The translations under genes were made by a program, and so were the position numbers. The notes under the pieces are model-generated. The model was not told the DNA's origin. It did not search any database and saw nothing but the letters and a program-made list of their open reading frames with translations. This document shows positions 30,926 through 40,944 of a stretch of DNA of 64,000 nucleotides, piece after piece. This stretch comes from Nematopogon swammerdamellus (Eukaryota > Arthropoda > Insecta > Lepidoptera > Adelidae), in contig OX336337.1 of the NCBI GenBank assembly GCA_946902875.1, positions 3,348,001 through 3,412,000 of the forward strand. The letters run 5' to 3'. Position 1 is the first letter of the stretch. The number at the start of each line of letters is the position of its first letter.

Positions 30926-32530
30926 CAGTGGCGGCTGGTGACCTATGGGACTGGGTGTGCGCACAGCACACCCAGTCCCATAGGTACCTAGCGCACAGTG
31001 TGCGCTAACTTACTCGTAGTACTAAACCCAAACGTGAATCTAATGGATACCGAGACGTGATTTTTTATTTTATTTTCATGTCTGAGTTAATTGCCCAAAT
31101 TATGTAAAAGTATTCTCACTCAACAGATACATAGTTGAAAGACAAAATAAGGTAAGGATAAAGTGATAAAATTATTAAAATGTAAGTAATAAAAATGTAC
31201 TCACTTTTAGATTGAAATATCTAGGTATGGTGTTTTGAAGAACACGCCAGCGAATTTATGAAAATTATGAAGAAATCAGTCACACACACACACCACACAC
31301 ACTACAGTTTGATTGGGTAGGTCTAATATTGTTCTATTTATTTCGTTTTTAATATAGTCAACACTGAATCCACTCATTTTTATAACGCACTAGAAACACA
31401 ACCAGAGTCCTAATTGCTCGAAGAACCAAAGCGACACTTCACTGCGCAGTGGCCACCGAGCACCGAGCCGCGCGGCCGCCGGGGCGCCTCCGCGCGCGAG
31501 GCGTGGCCGGCGCGCGCGCCCGCGCCCGTCGGCCAGCCTTGCCGCGCCGGGCAATGAAGAAAACTTCACAATGTACTGTTAACTGACGAAAAGTCGTTCA
31601 AACTGCTAAAAAACTGATTTGCAAAACATCCCGGCGCGGCAAAGATATATTACGTACAATATTTCATCTAAGCGGTGGCGGCGCGGCGGCGCGGAACGGC
31701 CATCATCGGTCGACGCGACGACGACGGGTCTCGCCCCGAACTGAGATGGCGCGGCGCGCGCGGCGCGGCGAGCGATCGTTCGGATGATCGCGCGACCAAC
31801 AACGCGAAAATAGCGAAATATGCAGTATCATTAATGTTTGTCGTAACATTCGAATATTTTATAAATTACCATTCGAATATGTATCAAATCGATATTCGAA
31901 TAATTCAAATTATTCAATTGCAAACTCGATCTGTTATATAAGAAACACCCATATTCCAAAAATGGACTCGCCTGTCGGTTCGTGCTACAGCGTATGTGTA
32001 GGTACTTAGCGCTTGTGTGTGTGTGACTTCGACCCAGAGTTTGGATCGCCCCCGCCGCGCCCCCCGCCCGCGCGTGCCTTCGGTCGGGTTTACGATCTCG
32101 GCTTACTTCGGCTCATCGTCGGCTGGCTCGGTCGCGACGTGTCGCACGCGCGTCTATCCACAATATACTGTCCTTCTTTTTCCGTCGTGTGTCACACGCA
32201 GAAGGCCACACATAATCGTATGAATAGTGTTTTGTTTCACGCGGCGGGGCAGCGGCGTTTGACATTTTCTCATAGTAAACGTTCGCGGTGTTTTGTACTG
32301 CACTCGGCGCGGCGAGCTCGGCGGCTATACGTAGTATGTAGTACGTATTACGTACAGCAAAATCGTGCCTTGTTGTCTAGGAAATAGGATCGAATTCAGT
32401 TTGATATTTTTACTTCGATCGGTTTCATGGAGAATGTTTAATATTTTAATTTATTTCTTTCTTTCGGGTGAAGGCGTTATGTTTTGTGGTAGTGCGGCGC
32501 ACGAACGCACTTAAGGGCCAGCCGCCACTG
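30926..32530. mobile_element. Non-autonomous hAT transposon, 1.6 kb, 8-bp target duplication
   Basis: Terminal inverted repeats CAGTGGCGGCTGG (30926-30938) and CCAGCCGCCACTG (32518-32530) are perfect. Both are flanked by CTCAAGTA (30918-30925 and 32531-32538), a perfect 8-bp duplication. CAGTGGCG-type ends plus an 8-bp duplication are diagnostic of the hAT superfamily. A 20-bp perfect subterminal hairpin lies at 30941-30985. The interior is GC-rich at 31440-31790 with a CA repeat at 31282-31304. The ORFs at 31675-31941 and 32013-32387 show no transposase motif, so it needs a partner transposase. Confidence 0.9.
30941..30985. other. Subterminal perfect hairpin of the hAT element
   Basis: ACCTATGGGACTGGGTGTGC is perfectly inverted across a 5-nt loop (GCACA). 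It sits 2 bp inside the left terminal repeat. GTGCGC inverted motifs continue just beyond. Confidence 0.9.
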
Positions 32531-32689
32531 CTCAAGTATCAATTAATTAAAATCAATATTTAGCATGCGTCAGCAGTATAAATTAGGGTACAGGTTGTAC
32601 CATGTCAAAATTCAAAATTCATATGCAGTCAGAATCTCAAGTCAACATTAATACGAGGCAGTACAAAGTTCAAAGTTTTTGCGCTCGAG

Positions 32690-32870
32690 GTTGGGGCCTC
32701 AGCCGCCGCCAATATCGCCCCAGTCCGGCTTCAAGGCGGACTAAATTCGCTGGGGAAAGGCTATTGTCCCGCGATTTGAAGATCTGCGGAGGATTGTGTA
32801 GGATTTACAAAAATATTCCCCGAAAGCACATTCCGCGCCGTTATTCCACAACACATTCGGTGATCATAAT
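32690..32870 (-). pseudogene. LINE C-terminal fragment, decayed
   Basis: In reverse, LWNNGAECAFGEYF then SSNRGTIAFPQRI aligns loosely with the WN-LP---FP and following region of the LINE at 15841-16252. The shared 3' landmark is TCCGCCTTGAAGCCGGACTG. Confidence 0.5.
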
Positions 32871-32878
32871 GAACACCT

Positions 32879-33157
32879 GAGCGCGATCAGAGCTTGGATG
32901 GGTGACCGTTTGACCGTTGGAGCTGACCAATGACCGTGGTTCGGAGTTCGGAGTCCAAATAAAACTCTCTTCGCTTCTTTGAATGGTTTAAAGGTCGGTT
33001 GAAACGGCTATGTAAAGAGTTCGTATTATCCAGTTCAGTATAGCCGGCACGACCAAATGGAAGCACTGACATGGCACCTAGTTCACCAAAGTGTTGTGAG
33101 CTGGCATCACGAATGTTGTAGGTGATGTAGCCAACCGTGTCAGTATCCATAAAAAAG
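32879..33157 (+). repeat. SINE family B, 5'-truncated in the 5S-like block
   Basis: Starts GAGCGCGATCAGAGCTTGGATGGGTGACCG (split over the 5S-like block), then the B box GTTCGGAGTCC, body and A-tail (CAGTATCCATAAAAAAG). The body lacks the CTAGGTGG block. Confidence 0.75.
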
Positions 33158-33160
33158 TAA

Positions 33161-33512
33161 AAAAAACGGCCAAGTGCGAGTCGAACTCGCGCATCGAGGG
33201 TTCCGTATCGCCATGCCATGGTCAGCGTCACAGACGCCATCTATGGATTAGTTAAAATGCTTCATACTGTTTTCGGTAGATGGCGCGCATACACTTTTTA
33301 GTTTCTTGTATGGGGACCCCCGTAAATTTTTACTTTTTCTTATTTTTATTATTTGTTGTTATATCGGCCATAATAACACATATTTTGTAAACAATTCAAC
33401 GGGCTGCCTATTATGTTCAAGAGATACAGCCCTCGGACAGACTGACGGACAGACAGACGACGTAGGCTTAGTAATAGGGTCCCATACGACGGATACGGAA
33501 CCCTAAAAAACA
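33161..33512 (+). repeat. Family A repeat
   Basis: AAAAACGGCCAAGTGCGAGT to ACGGAACCCTAAAAA, with GACAGACTGACGGACAGACA near the end. Confidence 0.8.
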
Positions 33513-33589
33513 CATATTTGCAGTGCGTGCGACACAAGAAGTATTTAGATAATTATGCCGTTCGAAGAATAAATTCCAAAACTTAAATT

Positions 33590-33872
33590 TGAATGACATC
33601 AAAAGCAAAACGTGACTTGAATAATATTATGTCTTTGGACCCCCTAGACCTCGACAGCACGGTTGCCAAATCTCCTCATACTCACTGTCCATCGAGTTTT
33701 TATTACAATTTTAAATTTTTGTATAAAATAAATACGGAATTTCGATTTGAGTGATAAGGATTTTTTTCTTCTAATAACTTACTATTTCTATTTCTACTTT
33801 CCTATTACTACTACTATCCTACTACTATTTCTGAAGTTTCTCAAGCCTATCCTGAAACACTCTGGATATGTG
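33590..33872 (-). mobile_element. M1 MITE, partial
   Basis: GGTTGCCAAATCTCC, CACTGTCCATCGAGTTTTTA, GTGATAAGGATTTTTTTCTT and CAAGCCTATCCTGAAACACT match the inverse of 9586-10027. Only the right end is intact. Confidence 0.6.
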
Positions 33873-33874
33873 TG

Positions 33875-34866
33875 TACTCCATTCCTATGGGAATTTCAAA
33901 ACGTGTTTCAACCCAAATGTACCGTAGGCCGTCTGCTTTCAAGAGACTGAAAATTGCCTTACCTGAATTTATGGCTCGGCCTTAAAAGCTCTGCTGAGAT
34001 CTCGAGTAAAGCTGCTTAAGGTCACGGACACACTGGACTAAAAGCGCCGTTAAAAGTAGATGGATGTCCGTGCTATGGGTGTGTGTCGGCCTCGAGTTAG
34101 TAAATTGCGAATTTCGGAGTCAAGCCACGAAAAATGTTTTAGTTTCGAGTTTTTATCATTAATCCAAGCTTTAGTTGCGAGTTTTTTTCATCTTTTTTCC
34201 TAGTCGGGTTTTATAAAGATTTTATTTTATTCTTTATGACTAGAGCTGTATTTAAAATAGTTTTTATTGTGATTTTGTATTTAATGTTTAAAATAAATAA
34301 TTTACATTACGTGTTTACTATATTATGCTATCTCTGTGTGGCCAAAAAGTGAAATAAAGAATTTGATGTTTATTTATTTTTGTTCTAATATTTTTTTTAC
34401 AATTGGAAAAATTATGGCGACCCATTTTAAATTTCCAAAAAAAAATTGGTTTGTATCAATTATGCGGGTAACTTTCGACCAATGCAATCGGTGCCTTAAA
34501 AGATAAAGCTTCATAATTAAAAGTCCATAAAAATTATGTTAAATATTAAGCAAACCCTCTTCAAAGTTACGCAATGATTAAATTATTTATGTGAAAACCT
34601 CCAGCAAAAACCCTAACTGTGAATAAGGCTTTATTTAATTTCAGTTAATTTTAAGCATTTATTTGATCGATAAAATCCTTAATAACGAAATATTGAACAA
34701 TAACAAAAAATACTTTAGTTCCTTTTTATTATTGTTCGTTTATTGACACATTTAATTTTTTTTATATTTATTTTACATAAAAAAACTTAAATCTAAAATT
34801 AATATAAAATAATAAAATGGAATTTCCACCACCGGCGCGGCGGGGCATTGTACATTGCTAGGAAAA
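33875..34866. other. No gene seen
   Basis: AT-rich. A GTGAAATAAAGAATTTG polyadenylation-type motif near 34350 may end another LINE tail, but I could not identify it. Confidence 0.3.
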
Positions 34867-34867
34867 T

Positions 34868-34990
34868 TAAAAAGCCGAAGTGGCAGTGGGCTGGGTACTT
34901 CTGTCGCAGACCCGACGACCGCTGGGGTAGAAGGATGGTCGAACGGAGGTGCGAGGATCGAAAACGCGTACAAGTAAACGTAGGGTGGGA
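34868..34990 (+). pseudogene. RTE LINE C-terminal fragment
   Basis: CCGAAGTGGCAGTGGGCTGG encodes the PKWQWAGYFCRRPDDRWGRR block typical of the LINE C-terminus, then breaks off. Confidence 0.6.
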
Positions 34991-35037
34991 TCCCCCACAG
35001 ACAACCTAAAAAAGGCAACCGGGAGTGGATGGATGAG

Positions 35038-35270
35038 TAAAAAGTTAAATTACAAAAAATTAAAAAAACCCGGGCCCTTAAAGAGTCAAAAAATAATTTC
35101 CCTTTACTTACTTAAAGGAGTCGGTGGACCGCAAAGTAAATTACCGCGCAGCTCTGAGTTTTTATATTTTATTTACTCAGCGGTCCCCCGACTCCTTTAA
35201 GTAAGTAAACGGAAATTATTTTTGACTTTTTAAGGGTCGCGGGTTTTTTAAATTTATAATTTAACTTTTA
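35038..35270. repeat. Foldback element, ~100-nt arms
   Basis: The left arm (35038-35140) includes CTTTACTTACTTAAAGGAGT and CGGGCCCTTAAAGAGTCAAA. The right arm (35170-35270) is its inverse with a few mismatches. The spacer is about 29 nt. Confidence 0.8.
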
Positions 35271-35271
35271 T

Positions 35272-35516
35272 TTCAAGTTTTTTTTAAAAACTGCATGCAA
35301 ATTGGTCCACTTTTTAAGATAATATTTTTTTTATTACTTAATTACTTGATTATTTGATCAAAAATCTAGCTAACAACCATCCCGATTAAACCAGATTTCC
35401 AATAAAAAAAACCGCATCCAAATCGGTCCATCCGTTTGGGAGCTACGTTGCCACCCATACACACATACACACACACGTTAAACTTACAACACCCCTCTTT
35501 TTGTCGGGGGTTAAAA
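35272..35516 (+). repeat. Family K repeat
   Basis: CTGCATGCAAATTGGTCCAC, CGCATCCAAATCGGTCCATC and CACCCCTCTTTTTGTCGGGG. Confidence 0.7.
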
Positions 35517-35592
35517 ACGGAAGACCGCGCGGGTGGTGGCGTGCTTTGGGAGAGCCAGTGTACAACTACCGATACGGGCTGATGATGATGAC
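35517..35592 (+). repeat. RTE LINE 3' tail
   Basis: GGTGGTGGCGTGCTTTGGGA and CCGATACGGGCTGATGATGA. Confidence 0.75.
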
Positions 35593-35624
35593 GTAATAAT
35601 GAAAACTTTACCATTTTCTTGTTA

Positions 35625-35915
35625 GCACGTGAGTTATTTCAACCGACTTCCAAAAACGAGGAGGTTCTCAATTCATCTGTATGTTTTTTTTGTGTGTATG
35701 TTACTCGATTTTTCAGCCAATTCTCAACCGCCTTTAATGATTCTTTTTTTTACGAGTAGGGTATAAATCAGGGGTGGTCCTTTCATTTCAAATTTTATGA
35801 AAGAATACCATCCCTAAGAGTGGGAAATTAAGGGATGAACACTTTCACACATAGGAATTTTTCAATCACCCACTTCCAGTCAACCGATTTTAATATTATG
35901 TGATACTAGCTGAGC
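35625..35915 (+). repeat. Family J repeat
   Basis: CAACCGACTTCCAAAAACGA, GGAGGTTCTCAATTC, AAATTAAGGGATGAACAC and CAGTCAACCGATTTTAATAT. The inverse copy is at 54530-54830. Confidence 0.7.
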
Positions 35916-35964
35916 CCGCGGCTCCGTTCGCGTGAAATTCGTATTCCAAAGAAGAATGTAAGTA

Positions 35965-36255
35965 ACTAAGGGCGAGGCCGAAGGCCGAGCTGCGTTCAGG
36001 TAATCGATAAACCTTCTTAAAGAAAGTAACTAACTAAGGGCGAGGCCGAAGGCCGAGCTGCTTTCAGGTAAACGATAAACCTTTCTCAAATAAAGGAAGT
36101 AAGTAAGGGCGAGGCCGAAGGCCGAGCTGCGTTCAGGAAGACGACAAACCTTCTGGAAGAAAGGAAGGAACTAAGTGCGAGGCCGAAGGCCGAGCTGCGT
36201 TCAGGTAAACCAAAAACCCTCTTCCGCCTTCGGGCCTCGCCCTTAAAGACTTCCT
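35965..36255 (+). repeat. Minisatellite array, ~70-bp unit, forward
   Basis: Four units share GGGCGAGGCCGAAGGCCGAG then CTGCGTTCAGG. The core GGCCGAAGGCC is itself palindromic. Helitron-like ACTAGCTGAGCCCGCGGCTC (35925-35945) sits just before it, so the array may lie inside or next to such an element. An inverted partial unit closes it at 36222-36250. Confidence 0.9.
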
Positions 36256-36364
36256 TTCTTCGATAGAATATAATATCGTTTACTCAATCTATTTATTTCA
36301 TATAAATAAAAAAGTAATATTAATAACTAAAGAATTAAACCTACCTAACAAACATTAAAATAAC

Positions 36365-36775
36365 TATCAAAACGGGCATTTTCAAATGTTCTTAGAGCAC
36401 TTGCGGCATTACCCCGTTGGATGGCAAGGCTTACCCTTTGAATGAAGTACATAAGCCCTTGATGACGGGACACCAGTTGCGTCAGCCTCTTTTGGCTTCA
36501 CTGCTCCACGGACCGAGGGTTTCAACCGCAAACGCAACAAATTCGAAATCTTGAATTATATTTCTATATTTGCTGCGTTGGAGGCTCTCCGCCCCAGCCT
36601 CGGCCGCGCCAGCCGCTCTTGAAGATGTCCTAACGTGACTTGGAGCCAATATGAGAACAAAAGTGGCGTCCCACATCAAAGAACTACCCTTAGTCCATGG
36701 CACTAAGGTCTCTAGCATCGGGCCTCTTGCCATCCAGCCGGGAATAACCGCGAGGTTCTAGGATGCACGGTATAT
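36365..36775 (-). pseudogene. LINE reverse-transcriptase C-terminal domain, decayed
   Basis: In reverse, with two frame changes, the translation reads SRLDGKRPDA, LVPWTKGSSLMWDAT, LAPSHVRTSSRAAGAAEAGA, AVETLGPWSSEAKR and VSLAIQRGNAASALRTFE. The series W-x-G--L-WD-T...LAPSH...AAGAAA...VETLGPW...IAIQRGNAAS is a conserved C-terminal region following reverse transcriptase in some invertebrate non-LTR elements. It lies exactly between two opposing minisatellite arrays. Confidence 0.75.
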
Positions 36776-36884
36776 TTGCCGTTAGAAGCTGAGGTTAGAA
36801 GCGTGGACTTTATAATAAAATTTAAATTAAATTAACTCAATCTTAATATTAACTAACTTTATTCGAGATGGTTTAGCTTCTTCC

Positions 36885-37380
36885 TGAACGCAGCTCGGCC
36901 TTCGGCCTCGCCCTTAGTTACTTGCTTTCTTCGAGATGGTTTATCATTTGTCAGAACGTAGCTCGGCCTTCGGCCTCGCCTTAGTTGCTTACTTTCTTCA
37001 AGATGATTTAGCTTCTTCCTGAACGCAGCTCGGCCTTTGGCCTCGCCCTTAGTTACTTGCTTTCTTCGAGATGGTTTTTCAATTATCCGAACGTAGCTCG
37101 GCCTTCGGCCTCGCCTTAGTTACTTACTTTCTTCAAGATGGTTTAGCTTCTTCCTGAACGCAGCTCGGCCTGCGGCCTCGCCCATAGTTACTTACTTTCT
37201 TCGAGAAGGTTTATGGTCTTCCAGAATAGAGCTCGGCCTTCGGCCTCGCCCTTAGTTACTTATTTTCTTCAAGAATGTTTTTCTTCTTCCTGAAATCAGC
37301 TCCGCCTTTCGCCTCGCCCTAAGTTACTTTCATCGAGAAAGAATATCGTTTACGTGAGCGCAGATCCGCCTTCGGGCCCG
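36885..37380 (-). repeat. Minisatellite array, ~65-70-bp unit, reverse
   Basis: About seven units in inverse orientation share CTGAACGCAGCTCGGCCTTC then GGCCTCGCCCTTAGTTACTT. Paired with 35965-36255, it forms an inverted array pair with a ~630-bp spacer. Confidence 0.9.
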
Positions 37381-37382
37381 CC

Positions 37383-37438
37383 AAAGATCACACGCTGTAT
37401 CCCGACGATTGGGGTAAGCAGAGTAATTGGTGTTGTGA
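37383..37438 (+). repeat. Family D head fragment before B
   Basis: CACGCTGTATCCCGACGATT, GGGGTAAGCAGAGTAATTGG, GTGTTGTGA. D is then interrupted by the B element. Confidence 0.7.
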
Positions 37439-37829
37439 TTTTTTTTTTTTTTTTTTTTTTATGGAACCTGACACGGTTGGCTACATCACCTACAACATTC
37501 GTGATGTCAGCCCATAACACAGGGTGAACTAGGTGCCATGTCAGTGCTTCCCTTCATTTCATGTCGGCTACACTAAACTGGACGGAAAACACGAACTATT
37601 TACATAGCCGTTTCGACCGACGTTTCGTTCAGTGCGGTGGTACCAACCCGGCCGGGATAAACCCTACCACCTAGTAAGGTAAGAAGGGAAGGGACCTACA
37701 GTTTAACGTGGAATCCGAACCACGGTCAGCCTCCAACGGTCGAGCGGTCACCCATCCAATCACTGACCGCGCTCAGCGTTGCTTAATAACAGTTGACTAA
37801 CCAACCGCGCCACTGAGCTACCGAGGCTG
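37439..37829 (-). repeat. SINE family B, full-length, B-D composite subtype
   Basis: Shares CCGGCCGGGATAAACCC and the altered ACCCATCCAATCACTGACC with 15318-15665. The head retains the 5S-like block and the A box AGCTCAGTGGCGCGG. Family D sequence lies on both sides, consistent with B having inserted into a D element. Confidence 0.85.
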
Positions 37830-37835
37830 ACGAAT

Positions 37836-37984
37836 TTTCTTATCCCTTAGTCGACTTTTACGACATGCGACGGGGAGAGATGCAGTGGGGCTATTCTTTT
37901 TAAGTACCGACCCCACACAGTACAAAATGTTGATGCAAGGCACACAGTGATGCAAGGACTCTGGTAATTTACAGCACAATACCG
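37836..37984 (+). repeat. Family D tail joined to B
   Basis: The D tail to 37922 is almost identical to 15667-15751. It is followed by GATGCAAGGACTCTGGTAAT and TTACAGCACAATACC, which is an internal D segment out of order. Confidence 0.75.
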
Positions 37985-38035
37985 GAGGAAAATTGGAGAG
38001 GCGTATATCCAGCAGTGGACACATACACGCTGATT
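37983..38035 (+). repeat. RTE LINE 3' end fragment
   Basis: GGAGGAAAATTGGAGAGGCG, TATATCCAGCAGTGGACAC. This is the same codons as WRKIGEAYVQQW at 12263-12596. Confidence 0.75.
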
Positions 38036-38444
38036 GAATGACTGACTATGATATATATATAAGTGTGTACATACGTTTATAACTAACCTATCGAACGCGT
38101 GTACCTTATAAAAGCTGTCGGATGATAATGAACGACCCTCGAGAGAGGTCCAGGGCAGGTAAAGCATGATTACTTTAGACTTTACAATATGGGCTGTACA
38201 CTCGGCTATAGAAGTGTCAAAGTCAAATCATTTATTTCCAATGGAGTACCCAGTTTCGTACAATTTTACAATTTCAAAACTATTCTGCTACACAAAAATA
38301 ATAAAAATTATTATTATTACAAATACAACAACTAAAAACAAAACAATGTTTTCCATATTTAAGTAATTTATCTATCAGATATAGCAAATGTTTCAAACGC
38401 TCAACTCTTTTTTGCTACTACCTACTTACATTCCACTATATTAT

Positions 38445-38630
38445 CGTACCTCAAATATCCAAAGGTTGACTGTAAGAAATCTCTATAAGGGACAAGTCCG
38501 CCTTTGCACCTTATGTAAATTTTCTAATGTACTTTTTTGCCGACGGAGCGGCCGATATCGGCCGCTTTATACATTATTGTTTATTGGAGCATAATGCATT
38601 TTCTATCTATCTATCTATCTATCTATATTT
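38445..38630 (+). repeat. LINE 3' tail with (TCTA)n end (family O)
   Basis: CAAAGGTTGACTGTAAGAAA, TCTCTATAAGGGACAAGTCC, GCCTTTGCACCTTATGTAAA and a terminal (TCTA)n tract. A near-identical copy is at 45972-46105 with the same microsatellite tail. Confidence 0.7.
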
Positions 38631-38639
38631 TGTGTGGCT

Positions 38640-39050
38640 TTAATTTCTTCCATTTCACGATAGTCAAGGTGACTTTTTATGATAATAATTCCAAAATTTA
38701 TTATAAATATGTACATAATATATTACAATTTATTGTGCCACAAATGGGTACGCATTTCAGTGTTGACCGTACTAGAAAATATACATCAATTTGAACGAGC
38801 GCTTTTGGTGAAAAATCGTCTAGTTTTTACAACAATGGGTAATCAACTGAGCACAATAGACGGCCCTTTATTTTTCACGAAGGAAATGATCGTTTTGTGA
38901 ATGTCATACGTTGATAGGTTTTCATAATACGAGGTAGTTAGAATATACGATTTGAATTGTACGAACTGAAATATTGTTGTAATTGCTGGCGTCTATAGAA
39001 GAAGTCGTTTGTAGTTTATCATTATTTCTTTACAGTTTAGTTTATTACTA
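38640..39050. other. No gene seen
   Basis: AT-rich and unique within the window. Confidence 0.3.
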
Positions 39051-39054
39051 CACA

Positions 39055-39340
39055 ATATTTTTGTTCGCCTGCATGTACTTATACCACATCCCAAAGTTTA
39101 GTTAGAATTTTATTTTCTCTATAGCCAGTCAGCAGGGGCCTCACACACAGCCAATAACACCATTCCTCGCGAAACCACGCTCAGAGAGGCGCCTCCGCGC
39201 CGCCGCCGCCGCCTCCGCCGCGCCGCCGTGTCAGCTATAAGGCGGAAAAAGGTCATCGTCCAATTTCGCCTTTTGAAGACCTAGAAATATGAATAATAAT
39301 AGAATGCCTCACAGCATTAAGCTCGCCTATTATATTAGAT
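39055..39340 (-). repeat. Family E repeat interrupted by GC-rich insert
   Basis: The halves GTTCGCCTGCATGTACTTAT (39061) and GAATGCCTCACAGCATTAAG (39301) belong to the E element seen whole at 42600-42830 and 57645-57840. The 39111-39298 insert carries AGCAGGGGCCTCACACAC and a GCC-rich core (CGCCGCCGCCGCC). Confidence 0.6.
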
Positions 39341-39448
39341 ATATATTCCAGATTTCCGGTAGAAAACGATGATGCTTAAGAAAAAAATTGTTACGGGACC
39401 CTCTGTGTACTGGACATAATTTATTATCAGGCTTGTTCGAATTGTTTG

Positions 39449-39551
39449 CTTAATAGAATAGAATAGAACAGAATGGAATATAATGAAATATAACGGAATA
39501 GAACGAAATAGAACCGAATAGAACATAATAGAACAGAATAGAATAGAAACT
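39449..39551. repeat. Imperfect (TAGAA)n minisatellite
   Basis: Alternating GAATA, GAACA and GAAAT pentamers for about 100 bp. Confidence 0.85.
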
Positions 39552-39593
39552 CTGTATTGCATACAATTGAAAGAAGTACCTACTGCACAGGTA

Positions 39594-40010
39594 AAGAAAA
39601 AAAAACGGCCAAGTGCGAGTCGAACTCGCGCACCGAGGGTTCCGTATCGCCATGTCATGGCTAGCGCCACTCACGCCATCTATGGCGTGTTATGAAAAGC
39701 TTCATATTCGTTAAATGTCATGATTAGTTAAAATGCTTCATAATTTATTCGGTAGATGGCGCGCGCGTATACACTTTTTGGTTTCTTCTATGGGAACCCC
39801 CGTGATTTTTTTACTTTTTCTTATTTTTATTATTTGTTGTTATATTGGCCATAATAACACATATTCCGTGAAAATTTCAACGGGCCACCTTTTATGGTTC
39901 AAGAGATACAGCCCTCGAAGAGACAGACGGACAAACGGACAGGCGGACAGACAGACAGACAGATAGGCACACGGCGTAGGCTTAGTAATAGGGTACGGAA
40001 CCCTAAAAAA
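39594..40010 (+). repeat. Family A repeat, full-length
   Basis: Long microsatellite segment GACAGACGGACAAACGGACA and the usual ends. Confidence 0.85.
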
Positions 40011-40425
40011 GACAAAAAAAAACGTAGGAAGGTCACCGCATTTGCGTCACACTGGTATATCGCCGGAACCACTTTATGGATGCTATACGATTATTGTGAT
40101 CACGTTCAACTAAATGAAATAAATATTATTTCAAAAAAATATTATTATCTCTTTTTTTCAAGATTTCCCTCATCCCATCAGCATGCCTCATAAATATAAA
40201 ACAAGCATAGCAGTTCATAAAACTTCTCGCATGGCACATACACGTAAGTTATGTGCCACCGGGCTCATTTCCCGCGTCGTCCCTTCCTATCACCGAACAC
40301 TGAGCCTAGAGACCCAACAAAAAAACGCCGTTGCATTATTGAAACCGAGTAAGCCAAATATGTATCAAAATGTGCAGAACGGGCGAATGTATTGTGAAAG
40401 CGGCCGTACTTGCGTGCCCGAGCGG
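40011..40425. other. No gene seen
   Basis: The ORF at 40183-40677 runs through the TGCG microsatellite and a B SINE, so it is not a gene. The rest has no repeated copy. Confidence 0.35.
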
Positions 40426-40432
40426 GCGTGTG

Positions 40433-40504
<72 letters not shown>

Positions 40505-40506
40505 TT
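40426..40506. repeat. (TGCG)n microsatellite
   Basis: About 80 bp of uninterrupted GTGC/TGCG units. Confidence 0.97.
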
Positions 40507-40547
40507 TGTGTGTGTGGCTTATGTTTCAACCCTCGCTCGGTACACAA

Positions 40548-40941
40548 TTGTTTTTTTTTTTTATGGGAACTGGCAAGGTTGGCTACATCGCCTGCAACAT
40601 CCGTGATGTCAGCCCATAGCACCGGGCGAACTAGGTGCCATGTCAGTGCTTCCCTTCGGTCGTGCCGGCTACACTGAACTGAACGGAAAACACAAACTAT
40701 TTACATGGCCGTTTCGACCGACGACGTTTCATTCAATGCGGTGGTACCAACCCGGGCGGGTTGAACCCTACCACCTAGTAAGGTAAGAAGGGAAGGGACC
40801 TACAGTTTAACGTGGAATCCGAACCACGGTCAACCTCCAACGGTCGAGCGGTCCCCCATCCAAGTACTGACCGGCTCAGCGTTGCTTAAAATAATTAATA
40901 GCGACAGTAGACTGTCTGCACCACTGAGCTATCGAGGCTGA
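40548..40941 (-). repeat. SINE family B, full-length
   Basis: Full composite head: in reverse TAGCTCAGTGGTGCAGACAG, the 5S-like block (GTTAAG..., GTACTTGGATGGGGGACCG) and B box GGTTCGGATTCC. The body contains GCACTGACATGGCACCTAG. Confidence 0.85.
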
Positions 40942-40944
40942 CTG

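Noticed and set aside
31675..32387. ORFs inside the hAT element as transposase
   Set aside because: No hAT catalytic or dimerisation motif seen; the frames follow GC-rich sequence.
40183..40677. 164-codon ORF
   Set aside because: Runs through the (TGCG)n microsatellite into a SINE B.
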